From positions 1,227,069 to 1,291,068 of the forward strand of contig NZ_CP017881.1 in the NCBI RefSeq assembly GCF_002761295.1: 64,000 nt of DNA, given 5' to 3'. Every line of letters begins with the position of its first letter. Position 1 is the stretch's first letter. The position numbers and the translations under genes are program-made. Shown one piece after another: positions 53,317 through 62,017 of this stretch. The notes beneath the pieces are model-generated. The model worked only from the letters and a program-made list of their open reading frames with translations. It ran no database searches and was not told the DNA's origin. Source of the stretch: Methanohalophilus portucalensis. GTDB taxonomy: Archaea; Halobacteriota; Methanosarcinia; Methanosarcinales; Methanosarcinaceae.

Positions 53317-54205
53317 GAGTTCCAAGTACTTCATCATACTTTTCAGGATGCTCTGCAAGCCAATTTTGAGCTGCCTGTTCTGGCTCATTTCCTTCATCGA
53401 TAGCGATCATTATTGATTCGATATCATTAAGATCCATTTCATAGTTCTGGATAAGCTGGTAGAACTCTGGTCTATCCTCTTCAAAACCGGGTCTTGTGAG
53501 GATGACAAGGTTGTCACTTCCTCCATACACTCCTTTTGGATCTTCAAGGAATTGCAGGCCTTCCATACGTGCGAATGTCCAGTGTGGCCTCCAGAGGGTA
53601 GCTACGATCCATTCCTCATTGTCAACTTTGCCCTGAAGCTCGGCTGCCATTCCCACAGTACTGCTGGAAGATAATACATATTCTTCAAGGTTGTATTCCT
53701 CGAGGGCCTTCTCTGAGGTTATCATTATTCCTGCACCTGGTTCAATACCAGTGATTTTTCCATCGAATTTGCTGGCATTGCCTTTCAGGTCTTCCACGGT
53801 GGTAATTCCGGAATCATATACGTAGTCTGGAACAGCAAGTCCAATTTTAGCACCTGAGGATACAACCTGTGCCTTGTTCAGACTGTCTCCGTATTTTTCC
53901 CAGTAGGAAGCCTGGGTTGCAGGTAACCATGTGTGTATAAGGACATCGATGTCTCCCTGTGCAGTTGCCTGGTATAGACCACCGACATCTGCGGATACAA
54001 TCTCATATTCATGGCCTCCTTCATCAAGGATACCTGTGAATACATATCCTCCTGCACGCGAGTCATCCCACTGGATTAATCCAATTCGTACTGGTTCTTC
54101 TGTTGTTTCTTCTGTCGGGCCTTCTTCCTGTGATGTGCAACCTGCACCAATCAGGGCGATTGCTACCACAAAACATGCTAGCATTTTCAAAACATTATAT
54201 CTCAA
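53312..54205 (-). CDS. Glycine betaine ABC transporter binding lipoprotein 2 (diverged)
   Basis: A 297-residue OpuAC-type lipoprotein (signal ending LIGAGCTSQ) that differs clearly from proteins 1 and 3. It shares the plan RIGLIQWDDSRAGGYVFTGI, LIHTWLPATQASYWEKYGDS, GIEPGAGIMITSEKAL and ATLWRPHWTFARMEG, keeping the aromatic cage motif as WRPHW. The ligand may therefore be a different quaternary amine. It starts at TTG 54205, with GGAGTGATAG just upstream as the ribosome site. It lies directly downstream of binding protein 3. Confidence 0.88.
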   Translation of the reverse strand: MRYNVLKMLACFVVAIALIGAGCTSQEEGPTEETTEEPVRIGLIQWDDSRAGGYVFTGILDEGGHEYEIVSADVGGLYQATAQGDIDVLIHTWLPATQASYWEKYGDSLNKAQVVSSGAKIGLAVPDYVYDSGITTVEDLKGNASKFDGKITGIEPGAGIMITSEKALEEYNLEEYVLSSSSTVGMAAELQGKVDNEEWIVATLWRPHWTFARMEGLQFLEDPKGVYGGSDNLVILTRPGFEEDRPEFYQLIQNYEMDLNDIESIMIAIDEGNEPEQAAQNWLAEHPEKYDEVLGTQ

Positions 54206-54258
54206 GCTATCACTCCTTTTTGCATTTTATAAATATGGTTGGAACGATAAAAAAACAG

Positions 54259-54284
54259 GAATAAGGGTTAAATTGCCCTTATTC
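54259..54284 (-). terminator. Stem-loop overlapping the stop codon of binding protein 3
   Basis: GAATAAGGG, spacer TTAAATTG, CCCTTATTC form a perfect 9-bp stem that includes the TAA stop at 54279-54281; the minus strand continues into a T run. It sits between binding proteins 3 and 2. Confidence 0.65.
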
Positions 54285-55172
54285 AGTTCCAATCCATTCA
54301 TTAACTCTATCTGGATTGTTTTCAACCCACTTTGCAGCGGCTTCTTCGGCATCCATGCCGCCTTCCATATCAGCCATTACGGTCTGAATTTCTTCATGGG
54401 TCCAGTTGAACCTGCCGATGATTGCATAGAGTTCTGGTTTTTCTTCCTCGAGTCCCTGTCTTGCAAGGGTTTCTACATTGTCAGATTCTCCATAGGCCTG
54501 CTGTGGATCATCCAGCATCTTCAGGTCATATCTGCCGAATGCCCAGTGAGGTGTCCAGAGGGTGACAACGATTGGTTGCTCATCCCTGTAAGCACCATCA
54601 AGAGCAGATGCCATTCCAGCACTGCTGCTGGCTTCAAGATCGTAATCCAGTCCATACACATCGATTGCATCTTCTGTGTTCTGCATGATACCTGCACCGG
54701 GGTCAATACCGGTGATCTTTCCATTGAACTTCTCCTTGTTTGCATTCAGGTCTTCGATGGAATTAATGTCTTCCATGTAAGTTGGTACTGCAAGACCGAG
54801 TTTACAATCTTCAAGATTTACTGCAACTCTGTCAACCTGGTCTCCATACTGCTCCCAGTAATTTGCCTGGGTTTGTGGAAGCCACGCGGATGTTGTAAAG
54901 TCAAACTGGCCGTCTGCAAGTCCCTGGTAAAGTGGGCCTGCATCAACAGCGATTATTTCTACTTCGTAACCGGCCTGTTCAAGGACCTCTTTCATTACGT
55001 TGGTACTGGCAATTTCACCATCCCACATAACATAACCGATACTCGTGGTTTTTTGTTCATCTGCACCATTATCGGTTTCTTCACCTTCGTCTCCCTGCTG
55101 GGCACAACCAGCGGCAAAGAGAGAAAGCACTAACAAAATTCCTACTATTACTGCTTTATATTTATTATCCAT
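54279..55172 (-). CDS. Glycine betaine ABC transporter binding lipoprotein 3
   Basis: A 297-residue OpuAC-type lipoprotein (signal ending FAAGCAQQ) with the same motifs as protein 1: IGYVMWDGEIASTNVMKEVL, DFTTSAWLPQTQANYWEQYG, GIDPGAGIMQNTEDAID and VTLWTPHWAFGRYDLKMLDD. It follows the intact permease gene by 52 bp and is the core partner of the working transporter. High similarity to protein 1 marks the two as recent duplicates. Confidence 0.93.
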   Translation of the reverse strand: MDNKYKAVIVGILLVLSLFAAGCAQQGDEGEETDNGADEQKTTSIGYVMWDGEIASTNVMKEVLEQAGYEVEIIAVDAGPLYQGLADGQFDFTTSAWLPQTQANYWEQYGDQVDRVAVNLEDCKLGLAVPTYMEDINSIEDLNANKEKFNGKITGIDPGAGIMQNTEDAIDVYGLDYDLEASSSAGMASALDGAYRDEQPIVVTLWTPHWAFGRYDLKMLDDPQQAYGESDNVETLARQGLEEEKPELYAIIGRFNWTHEEIQTVMADMEGGMDAEEAAAKWVENNPDRVNEWIGTE

Positions 55173-55224
55173 TTTCTATATTCCTCCTGTGTTAATTGGA
55201 TAAAAAGAATGAAGGCTTTAGCAC

Positions 55225-56055
55225 TTACTTTGGTGTAAGGTGCTGTGTAAGCCTGTCAAGAACAATAGCGATTATGACAATTCCAAGTCCTGCTTCGAAT
55301 CCAACTCCTATATCAACCCTCTGGATTCCTATCAATACCTGGTATCCAAGGCCACGGGCTCCGATCATTGAAGCAATAACGACCATTGAAAGGGCAAGCA
55401 TTATACATTGGTTAACACCGGCCATTATTGTCTTTAAAGCTACAGGTATTTCGACCTTGATAAGTTTTTGCCATGAGGTTGAACCAAAAGCGTCGGCAAC
55501 TTCTACCAGTTCTTTGGGAACCTGTGTTATTCCAAGAGTTGTAAGCCTGATTGCTGGGGGCATGGAGAAAACAACGGTTGCAATCATACCCGGCACGTTA
55601 CCAAGTCCAAAGAAGATAACTGCTGGGATAAGGTAAACAAATGAAGGCATAGTCTGCATAAGATCCAGAATCGGTCTCAATATCCTATGAAGAGTCTCAC
55701 TCTTTGCTGCAAGTATACCCAACGGAATACCTATTATTAGAGCCAGTGCAGCAGACGAAATTACAAGAGCGATTGTTTCCATTGAATATTCCCACAGATC
55801 CATACTCAGTATAACTATGAATCCAAGGGCCGTGCCTAAAGCAAGTTTCCAGTCCTTTCGCCCAACTACGTATGCAATGGCTGCAATCAGCACAACAAAT
55901 AACAGAGGCGGCATTGCCATCAGTACATCTTTGAAAATATCAATGACAAACCCAAAGAGAGCACTGAATGCATCAAGGATGAAGCCAAAAGTATCACTTA
56001 TCCAGTATACTAAAGATTCGACAATGCTTCCTAGGGGGAGTTGTGGTACTATCAT
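55225..56055 (-). CDS. Glycine betaine ABC transporter permease
   Basis: A 276-residue ProW/OpuAB-type permease with six or more membrane helices and the EAA loop (VPKELVEVADAFGSTSWQKL then IKVEIPVALKTIMAGVNQCI). It is intact and of usual length, with the family N-terminal amphipathic part (ESLVYWISDTFGFILDAFSA). It overlaps the end of the ATPase gene by four bases. Confidence 0.93.
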   Translation of the reverse strand: MIVPQLPLGSIVESLVYWISDTFGFILDAFSALFGFVIDIFKDVLMAMPPLLFVVLIAAIAYVVGRKDWKLALGTALGFIVILSMDLWEYSMETIALVISSAALALIIGIPLGILAAKSETLHRILRPILDLMQTMPSFVYLIPAVIFFGLGNVPGMIATVVFSMPPAIRLTTLGITQVPKELVEVADAFGSTSWQKLIKVEIPVALKTIMAGVNQCIMLALSMVVIASMIGARGLGYQVLIGIQRVDIGVGFEAGLGIVIIAIVLDRLTQHLTPK

Positions 56056-57259
56056 TGTTCTACCTCCTCAACTTGCTCTTCATCCTCAGTGGTCTTAAGT
56101 GCAGCAAGGATACTGCCTCTGACGACCACACCTACAAGTTTGTCATTTTCATTAACAATCGCAATTGGCTGGTCAGTTTCCGCCCGGATGGATATGAGGT
56201 CTTGAAGTGGAGTATCGACTGTAGTTTTCGGGAATTCCTTTATGATTACATCTTCCATGGTCTTTCCGGCTTTCTGTGCTCGGACTGCATCATCGACTTT
56301 CAGGAATCCCTGAAGACGCTTGGCTTTATCCACTACGTATATGGAGGATATGCCATGCTTTTCCATGAGTTTCAGGGCAACTTGCAGACCGGATTTGAGT
56401 GATACAACCGGGTCAGGCCTCTTCATTACATTCTCAGCAGTAAGGATCTTTGTTTTGTCCACACCGGCAACGAACTTGGACACATAATCGTTCGCAGGGT
56501 TTGTGAGAATCTCTTCAGCAGTCCCGATCTGGGCAATTTCTCCATCTTTCATCAAGGCAATACGGTCACCGAGCTTGAGGGCCTCATCAAGGTCATGTGA
56601 TACGAAAACAATTGTTTTCTGCATCTTTTCCTCAAGTTCAAGCAACTCGTCCTGCATCTCACTGCGGATAAGCGGATCAAGGGCACTGAATGCTTCATCC
56701 ATTAAGAGGATCTCCGGATCTGTTGCAAGGGCTCTCGCAAGTCCGACCCTCTGCTGCATACCTCCACTCAACTGGGATGGTTTACTGAACTCATGTCCTT
56801 TCAGTCCAACAGTTTCGATTGCTACTGATGCCTTTTCATGTCTACCTCTTTTGAGAAATCCTGTATTTCAAGACCATAGGCAACATTATCGATGATGGTT
56901 CTGTGTGGCAAAAGGGCGAAATTCTGGAAGACCATGCTGATCTGTTTTTCCCTTATCAACCTGAGTCTCTCACTGGAGGCCTTTGTAACATCCTCATCGC
57001 CAATAGTTATCGATCCGGATGTGGGTTCAATGAGCCGGTTTAGGCAACGTAGAAGGGTTGACTTACCGGAGCCTGAAAGCCCCATAAGTACAAAAATTTC
57101 TCCTTCATACACATCAAAACTCACATTATACAGTCCTACGGTCTGGCCAGTCTTGTTGAAGATTTCATCTTTTGAAAGACCTTCTTCAACATAGGACAAA
57201 GCTTTCTTTGGATGCTTCCCAAAGATCTTTGTTAAGTTGCTAACTACAATTTTCTTCAT
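56052..57259 (-). pseudogene. Glycine betaine ABC transporter ATPase gene with a frameshift
   Basis: A ProV/OpuAA-type ATPase in two frames. The first part (57259-56822) has Walker [18 protein letters not shown] and the Q-loop [12 protein letters not shown]. The second (from about 56830 to 56052) has LSGGMQQRVGLARAL, Walker B ILLMDEAFSALD, VSHDLDEA and two C-terminal CBS domains, which sense ionic strength in this family. The break is at TTTT 56833-56836 (AAAA on the coding strand). One more A there would restore the normal [17 protein letters not shown] reading. Mutation, homopolymer sequencing error and slippage on A-AAA-AGG are all possible. All motifs are otherwise intact. Confidence 0.8.
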
Positions 57260-57310
57260 TCTTTCCTCAGAAATAAAAATAACCCCTTTTTTTTTAATAG
57301 GTTATTTAGT

Positions 57311-57331
57311 AAAAGATTATAACAATCTTTT
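57311..57331. promoter_or_regulatory. Inverted repeat upstream of the betaine operon
   Basis: AAAAGATT, spacer ATAAC, AATCTTTT form a perfect 8-bp dyad 52 bp before the ATPase start (57259, minus strand), overlapping a TATA-like TTATAATC on that strand. It is a candidate operator for osmotic control. A ribosome site GAGGAAAG precedes the start. Confidence 0.4.
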
Positions 57332-57474
57332 TTGTAAACATAATTCAATATTAAATAGGGAATAATCGTTTGGAATTCAAACTATAAATGGCTTAATTCT
57401 TTTTATACTTTATGGTGATACATTTTCGATGAAAACGTGGCGCTATCTGCTGAAAATTCCAGTCTATGTGAATA

Positions 57475-57486
57475 ATTATATATTGT
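57475..57486 (+). promoter_or_regulatory. TATA box of nurA-herA
   Basis: AATTATATATTG is centred about 28 bp before the ATG at 57509 with no ribosome site between, so the nurA-herA mRNA is probably leaderless. The rest of the intergenic stretch 57332-57474 shows nothing further that I can support. Confidence 0.5.
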
Positions 57487-57508
57487 CAGGGACCTCTCTT
57501 AGCATTAA

Positions 57509-58762
57509 ATGTCACTTGAACCGATTCACATAAAAGCCATACAAGAAATCGCATCAGGTATTGAAATGGATGTAGAGCAGGAAGATGAAGATAGCGATGC
57601 TACTGATCTTTTTGATTTTTTGAAAGAACTAAAATACGGCTCCAGAATTGTTTTGAAATCCATCGGGAGGCTATACAGGGGAAAGGTAGATATGGCCCGA
57701 ATGTCACAATCAAAAGACCCTGTTGAAAGAACTCTTTCTTCTGATAGTGGAAGTACCAACACTTTTCTCTTTGACTCGGGGCTTGCACTGGATTTCTGTC
57801 ATTGTGCAATGGCATCCTCGCCAAGCGACCTTGGTATCCATTCCAAAAGAACAATAGTTGCTGCTACTTATTCCTCTTCTGCAAATGTTACTATCAACAC
57901 CTCGCAGGACTGGAAATTATTTGATAGGGGCAATGGCAGAAGTCGCCTGGTAAAAATTGAGGCAGGTCTGCTGGAGACAAGGGAAAAACGCCTCGTTCAC
58001 AATATTGCTCTTTACCTTTCCGAGTCCGAACATATTCTCTGGATGAAAGATATTTTCACAAAAGGGGATTTTTTCATAATGGATGGTCCCATATACCCTA
58101 AACAGTTAATGTACTGGATGGTTGTCCCCTCTGAAGAAGTCAGAATAAGATATGACCCTTCAGCATTGAAAATATTGCAAAATTACATTGACATAATGGA
58201 CCATGCAATGGATAATAGTCTTCCACTGGTAGGATTTGTGAAAAATCCTGAAGATATGCAGATAGTACAAACGCTTAAAAGGAAGGAAATGGAGCTGGAT
58301 ATACCCTGGCTGGTAGATGCCCAGTTTTTCAAAAATGTCCTCCATCCTTCTGCTGAAGACTCACGCAATTGTATTACGTATACAAACTGGTTCATGCAAC
58401 CCAACCAGTTCTATGAGAATATGCTCCAGACCACAAGTCCTTTGATGGATAGTTCTCTTTCCCACAAATATGATGCAGAGGATTATGCATTGACATTTTT
58501 TGTGATCTATGTTCCTGCTATGAATGTTCTTTTTAAAGTAGAATCTCCTTATGGTCTGACAAAAGATGATGATCAGAGGCACCTGCTCACTCGCAAAGTA
58601 TTATATGACATTTCAGTAGGCGGTGTCCCACCGACCCTCTCCAAGGTGGATTCTATCGCAAAGATACGCAAAAAAGAAAGGAAACAGATTCTTGGGCAAT
58701 TCAGTAAACTCAGGGTCGATACGAAATACAACGATATACGCTGGAGTGATACAGATGGATAA
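57509..58762 (+). CDS. nurA: NurA-family 5'-3' nuclease
   Basis: A 417-residue NurA-domain protein. The domain begins around residue 85 with FLFDSGLALDFCHCAMASSP, whose Asp is the usual metal ligand, and continues to FIMDGPIYPKQLMYWMV with the second metal Asp and LVGFVKNPEDM. C-terminal ALTFFVIYVPAMNVLFKVES fits the family. NurA resects DNA ends with the HerA translocase, here encoded immediately downstream with an eight-base overlap. The start at 57509 is supported by the TATA distance. Confidence 0.85.
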   Translation: MSLEPIHIKAIQEIASGIEMDVEQEDEDSDATDLFDFLKELKYGSRIVLKSIGRLYRGKVDMARMSQSKDPVERTLSSDSGSTNTFLFDSGLALDFCHCAMASSPSDLGIHSKRTIVAATYSSSANVTINTSQDWKLFDRGNGRSRLVKIEAGLLETREKRLVHNIALYLSESEHILWMKDIFTKGDFFIMDGPIYPKQLMYWMVVPSEEVRIRYDPSALKILQNYIDIMDHAMDNSLPLVGFVKNPEDMQIVQTLKRKEMELDIPWLVDAQFFKNVLHPSAEDSRNCITYTNWFMQPNQFYENMLQTTSPLMDSSLSHKYDAEDYALTFFVIYVPAMNVLFKVESPYGLTKDDDQRHLLTRKVLYDISVGGVPPTLSKVDSIAKIRKKERKQILGQFSKLRVDTKYNDIRWSDTDG

Positions 58763-60545
58763 CGATGACGATATACTTGCTTATGCCACAGGTGAGAAGG
58801 GGGACAGTGTATCCTCGAAAGAACCGGTTGAAGATTTTGAGGAATATGTTCCTGATACAGTGGATAATCCGGATGAACTGTCCTTAGATGATGCGCTGGG
58901 TACAATTACAACAGGAATTGACCCGCTGGAAATAACTGAATCAGGTGCACGACTTACTGGTTACATTACTTCTTCGCACAGGCCGAATGTCAGGCTTGGT
59001 ACATATGTACTGGTTCCCTACGGAGATGAAGATCTGTTTGCAAGGGTCTGGAAACTGCAGTACCTTCAGGAATTTGAAGTTGATGATGCGACAGAGTTGC
59101 ATTCCCGGCGCATGTTAAAGGCCAATAATACCAATGAGATAGATTACAAATTCCTTGCATATCTTGATCCTCTATGTATCCTGTCTCCCGCAAAGGCAGG
59201 ACTAATGCGTCGCATGGCCGACAGGCTTCCCCGTCCCAATACTCCGATACTACCGGTTTCTGAAAAACTCAAGATCCAGACCGGTCTCAACATTCCTACA
59301 GAAGGTATTTTCCTGGGACATTTGAGTGTGGGGGGTGAACTTGTCAGGACACATGCTTCTCCTCCAACAGTTGCCTACTACCTGCGCAATGATTATTCAA
59401 TGGGGGATCCTCTCATGTTCCGTCATATGCTGGTGTGCGGAAGTACCGGGACGGGGAAAACCTTCCTTACAAAGAATATTCTGCGTCAATTCCTGTCATC
59501 GGACAACCAGTATCTTGTAAGGGGGGAGCAGGGCAGGAAGAAAAACCCATGTCTTGTGATAATGGATCCACAGGATGAATATTCCCAGCTTTTTGAGGAT
59601 AATGCGGATATAGGATATGGCGATGAAGTAACTTTTGCAGAAGAGCACGTCTTGCATGGAGGCCATCAGGATACAAGGACATTCCTGGCAAGTGTGGACG
59701 GTCAGTCCTATCCGGGTAAATCCCGTGCACAACAAATGGAATTTACAATTCCTTTCGAACTTGTAAGGAATAATTCCTGGTTGATATCAGCAGCGGAATT
59801 GACAGAAAACCAGTATATAGGCCTTGAGCTGTTGATTGAGGATTATTTCAAGACTCCTGCAAACCATACTTATCAGGGATTTACAGATTTCATTGCGGAT
59901 GAAGGCACACGTTCTGTATATGTGGATAGTGGGAAAATCCATGAATCCTCCTATGATGCTATTGTGCGTAAGGTCAAAAATCGCTCTTTTAGCAAGGTAT
60001 TTGACCAGCCGGCAAAACCGATAACCGAAATACTTGATGAGGTTTTCAAGCCTGGCAGGGTCAGTGTTTTCCCGACTGAATATATAAATAATAGCCGTAT
60101 CAGGGATCTCATTACTCTCACCTTGATGACAATTGTAGTGGATAACAAACTCAGCACATCAGGCAATGATTCTGTTAAGAAAACCCCTGTATTACTGGCT
60201 CTTGATGAAGCACACAGGTATCTTTCGGGTGCGATGTCGGCTCATTCAAGACGTATTGTTTCCCGATTCGCAGATGCAGCAAGGCAGGGGCGCAAGGAAA
60301 CACTTGGTCTTTTCCTGATTACCCAGGATCCACAGGACATCGATGACACAGTGCTCAAGCAAATAAATAGCAGGATTATTCTCAATCTCTCAAACGACAA
60401 TGCCATAAATGCATTAAATGTTCCCTTGGAATTTGAAAAAAGGATTCCTTATCTTCGCAAGGGACAGATGATAATTCAGAGTCCGGATAACAGTGATATT
60501 GTGGAGGTTACCGGTCTGCATAAATGTGTGGTAAAACACGCCTGA
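58755..60545 (+). CDS. herA: HerA DNA translocase/helicase
   Basis: A 596-residue FtsK/HerA-type hexameric ATPase that works with NurA at double-strand breaks. An N-terminal HAS-barrel domain (ARLTGYITSSHRPNVRLGTY) is followed by Walker A VCGSTGTGKTFLTKNILRQF, Walker B LLALDEAHRYL, the RFADAARQGRKETLG sensor region and the final RMIQSP-like region (KGQMIIQSPDNSDIVEV). The first 50 residues are acidic and less conserved. ATG 58755 overlaps nurA and has GGAGTGAT as ribosome site; an in-frame extension back to 58623 runs through nurA. Confidence 0.92.
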   Translation: MDNDDDILAYATGEKGDSVSSKEPVEDFEEYVPDTVDNPDELSLDDALGTITTGIDPLEITESGARLTGYITSSHRPNVRLGTYVLVPYGDEDLFARVWKLQYLQEFEVDDATELHSRRMLKANNTNEIDYKFLAYLDPLCILSPAKAGLMRRMADRLPRPNTPILPVSEKLKIQTGLNIPTEGIFLGHLSVGGELVRTHASPPTVAYYLRNDYSMGDPLMFRHMLVCGSTGTGKTFLTKNILRQFLSSDNQYLVRGEQGRKKNPCLVIMDPQDEYSQLFEDNADIGYGDEVTFAEEHVLHGGHQDTRTFLASVDGQSYPGKSRAQQMEFTIPFELVRNNSWLISAAELTENQYIGLELLIEDYFKTPANHTYQGFTDFIADEGTRSVYVDSGKIHESSYDAIVRKVKNRSFSKVFDQPAKPITEILDEVFKPGRVSVFPTEYINNSRIRDLITLTLMTIVVDNKLSTSGNDSVKKTPVLLALDEAHRYLSGAMSAHSRRIVSRFADAARQGRKETLGLFLITQDPQDIDDTVLKQINSRIILNLSNDNAINALNVPLEFEKRIPYLRKGQMIIQSPDNSDIVEVTGLHKCVVKHA

Positions 60546-61658
60546 TCAGGCACGGGGGATGGTGGCCCAGAAAATGCTCCCTTTTCTATCTTGCCTGTCC
60601 TCAACACCTGTTTGGCCGCCATGTAGCTCCATTATCTTTTTTACAATTGCAAGTCCAAGCCCGGTTCCTTTTATACTGACAGATGATCCTGCTCTTTCGA
60701 ATCTTTCAAATATGAGTTCTTTTTTATCATCGGGTACTCCCTCCCCCTCATCGATGAAACGTATTTTCCACATATCATTATCTTCAATTATATCTATGGT
60801 AATGTGGCCCCTTTGAGGTCCGTATTTTATTGCATTTGAAAGCAGGTTGGAAAATGCTTCCTGAATTGATTTGTGAATGTTTGCAAGGTATTGTCCACTG
60901 GTATTTATTTTCAGGTCAACTTCTTTTTCTTGAATTTCTTCTGCATATTCGTTTGCAACTTTTTGCAACATCATGGCAAGGTCTGCTTTTTCGAATTTGA
61001 TATCTGTGAGTGTATCAAGTTTTACAAAAACAGATGCATTTTCAATAAGTTCCAGTATCCTGTTTATGTTCCTGTTGATAGTAATGGCCATCTTCTTTTT
61101 TTCTGCGTCCTCTTCCCTTTCGATCAGCAACTGTGAGTAACCCTTAATTATTCCTGCAGGATTTTTCAGATCGTGACTTACTATGTCTCCAAATAGCTCT
61201 TTGACATGGTAGTTTTTTTCAAGGCTTTTGGTATATTGTTCAAATCTTTTTTCTGCATCCCTTCTCTCTGTTATATCTCTGATTATTGCCATATCAGCAG
61301 GCATGTTGTCGTGTTCTATGTAAGATGCACTGATCTCTACAGGAACCCTTAATCCTTGTTTGCTGAGCATTTCAGTTTCATATCTTTCCGGGATATCGGG
61401 ATCTTTTTTGAGCCTGCGATGATATCGCTCGCTGATCATATTGATGTTTTCAGCAGGAAAAATATTTTTAAAATCCATTCCCTTAAGTTCTTCAGATGTA
61501 TATCCGATTATCTCCCTGAATTTAGGGTTTGCAAATATTATGGCCTCCTTCTGGATTATGATTATCCCATCATTACTTTTTTTGACCAGGGTGGAATACA
61601 TATCCGTAGGATATTGTTTTGATTTATCCATTTCTTCCACAATTACTCCCCATTTCAT
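60546..61658 (-). CDS. PAS-domain histidine kinase, soluble
   Basis: A 370-residue kinase without membrane segments. The N-terminal PAS domain is at about 20-130 (NDGIIIIQKEAIIFANPKFR ... DITERRDAEKRFEQY). A HisKA-type dimerisation region follows, with its His in DIVSHDLKNPAGIIKGYSQL. The ATPase has N box EAFSNLLSNAIKYGP, DEGEGVPDD, and GTGLGLAIVKKIMELHGG. It probably senses an intracellular signal; no response regulator is adjacent. An ATG at 61631 (MDKSKQYP) is an alternative start. It converges on herA with no gap. Confidence 0.88.
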   Translation of the reverse strand: MKWGVIVEEMDKSKQYPTDMYSTLVKKSNDGIIIIQKEAIIFANPKFREIIGYTSEELKGMDFKNIFPAENINMISERYHRRLKKDPDIPERYETEMLSKQGLRVPVEISASYIEHDNMPADMAIIRDITERRDAEKRFEQYTKSLEKNYHVKELFGDIVSHDLKNPAGIIKGYSQLLIEREEDAEKKKMAITINRNINRILELIENASVFVKLDTLTDIKFEKADLAMMLQKVANEYAEEIQEKEVDLKINTSGQYLANIHKSIQEAFSNLLSNAIKYGPQRGHITIDIIEDNDMWKIRFIDEGEGVPDDKKELIFERFERAGSSVSIKGTGLGLAIVKKIMELHGGQTGVEDRQDRKGSIFWATIPRA

Positions 61659-61720
61659 TTAGCGATAAATTAGTTCCTAATAGTGCTATGTACTGTTTTT
61701 GTTTTATCTTTTTGCCGAAA

Positions 61721-61730
61721 CGTATATATT
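61721..61730 (+). promoter_or_regulatory. TATA box of the tRNA-Lys gene
   Basis: CGTATATATT lies 31-40 bp before the tRNA gene, at the distance expected for a short precursor leader. Confidence 0.45.
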
Positions 61731-61760
61731 CAGGTAATGCCTATGAAGGGCCGCACAAAT

Positions 61761-61834
61761 GGGCCGGTAGCTTAGTCAGGCAGAGCGATGGACTCTTAAT
61801 CCATAGGCCGAGGGTTCAAATCCCTTCCGGCCCG
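61761..61834 (+). tRNA. tRNA-Lys (anticodon CTT)
   Basis: The acceptor stem is GGGCCGG/CCGGCCC with discriminator G at 61834. The D arm is AGCTTAGTCAGGCAGAGC-like. The anticodon stem is ATGGA/TCCAT with loop CTCTTAA, giving anticodon CTT, and the T stem is GAGGG/CCCTT-type with loop TTCAAAT. The next bases are CCT, so CCA is not encoded, in contrast to tRNA-His in this window. Confidence 0.95.
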
Positions 61835-61944
61835 CCTATTTTGCTTTTCTTATCTTAATCTAATAATATATTATCTCTTTTCTTCAGTTAACTAAAAAGG
61901 CTGAACAACAAAACCTATATACTACTTTCTTAATATTTATTGAT

Positions 61945-61993
61945 AAGGAATGGGGTTCCGTGAGGTGATAGTTAGCCATCTATCTCATTCCTT
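61945..61993 (+). promoter_or_regulatory. Structured leader before the DUF3303 gene
   Basis: AAGGAATG at 61945-61952 pairs perfectly with CATTCCTT at 61986-61993, enclosing an inner hairpin (GATAG 61967-61971 with CTATC 61980-61984). A TATA-like CTATATAC at 61914-61921 would start transcription almost exactly at the left arm, giving an mRNA that begins with this structure and ends before the GGAGG ribosome site at 62003-62007. It may be an RNA regulatory element or a DNA operator. Confidence 0.5.
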
Positions 61994-62017
61994 GATATAA
62001 ATGGAGGATTTGAAAAT

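Noticed and set aside
53931-55133. 400-codon plus-strand frame across the binding-protein genes
   Set aside because: Runs antisense through two clear OpuAC-type genes and the terminator between them; no family resemblance.
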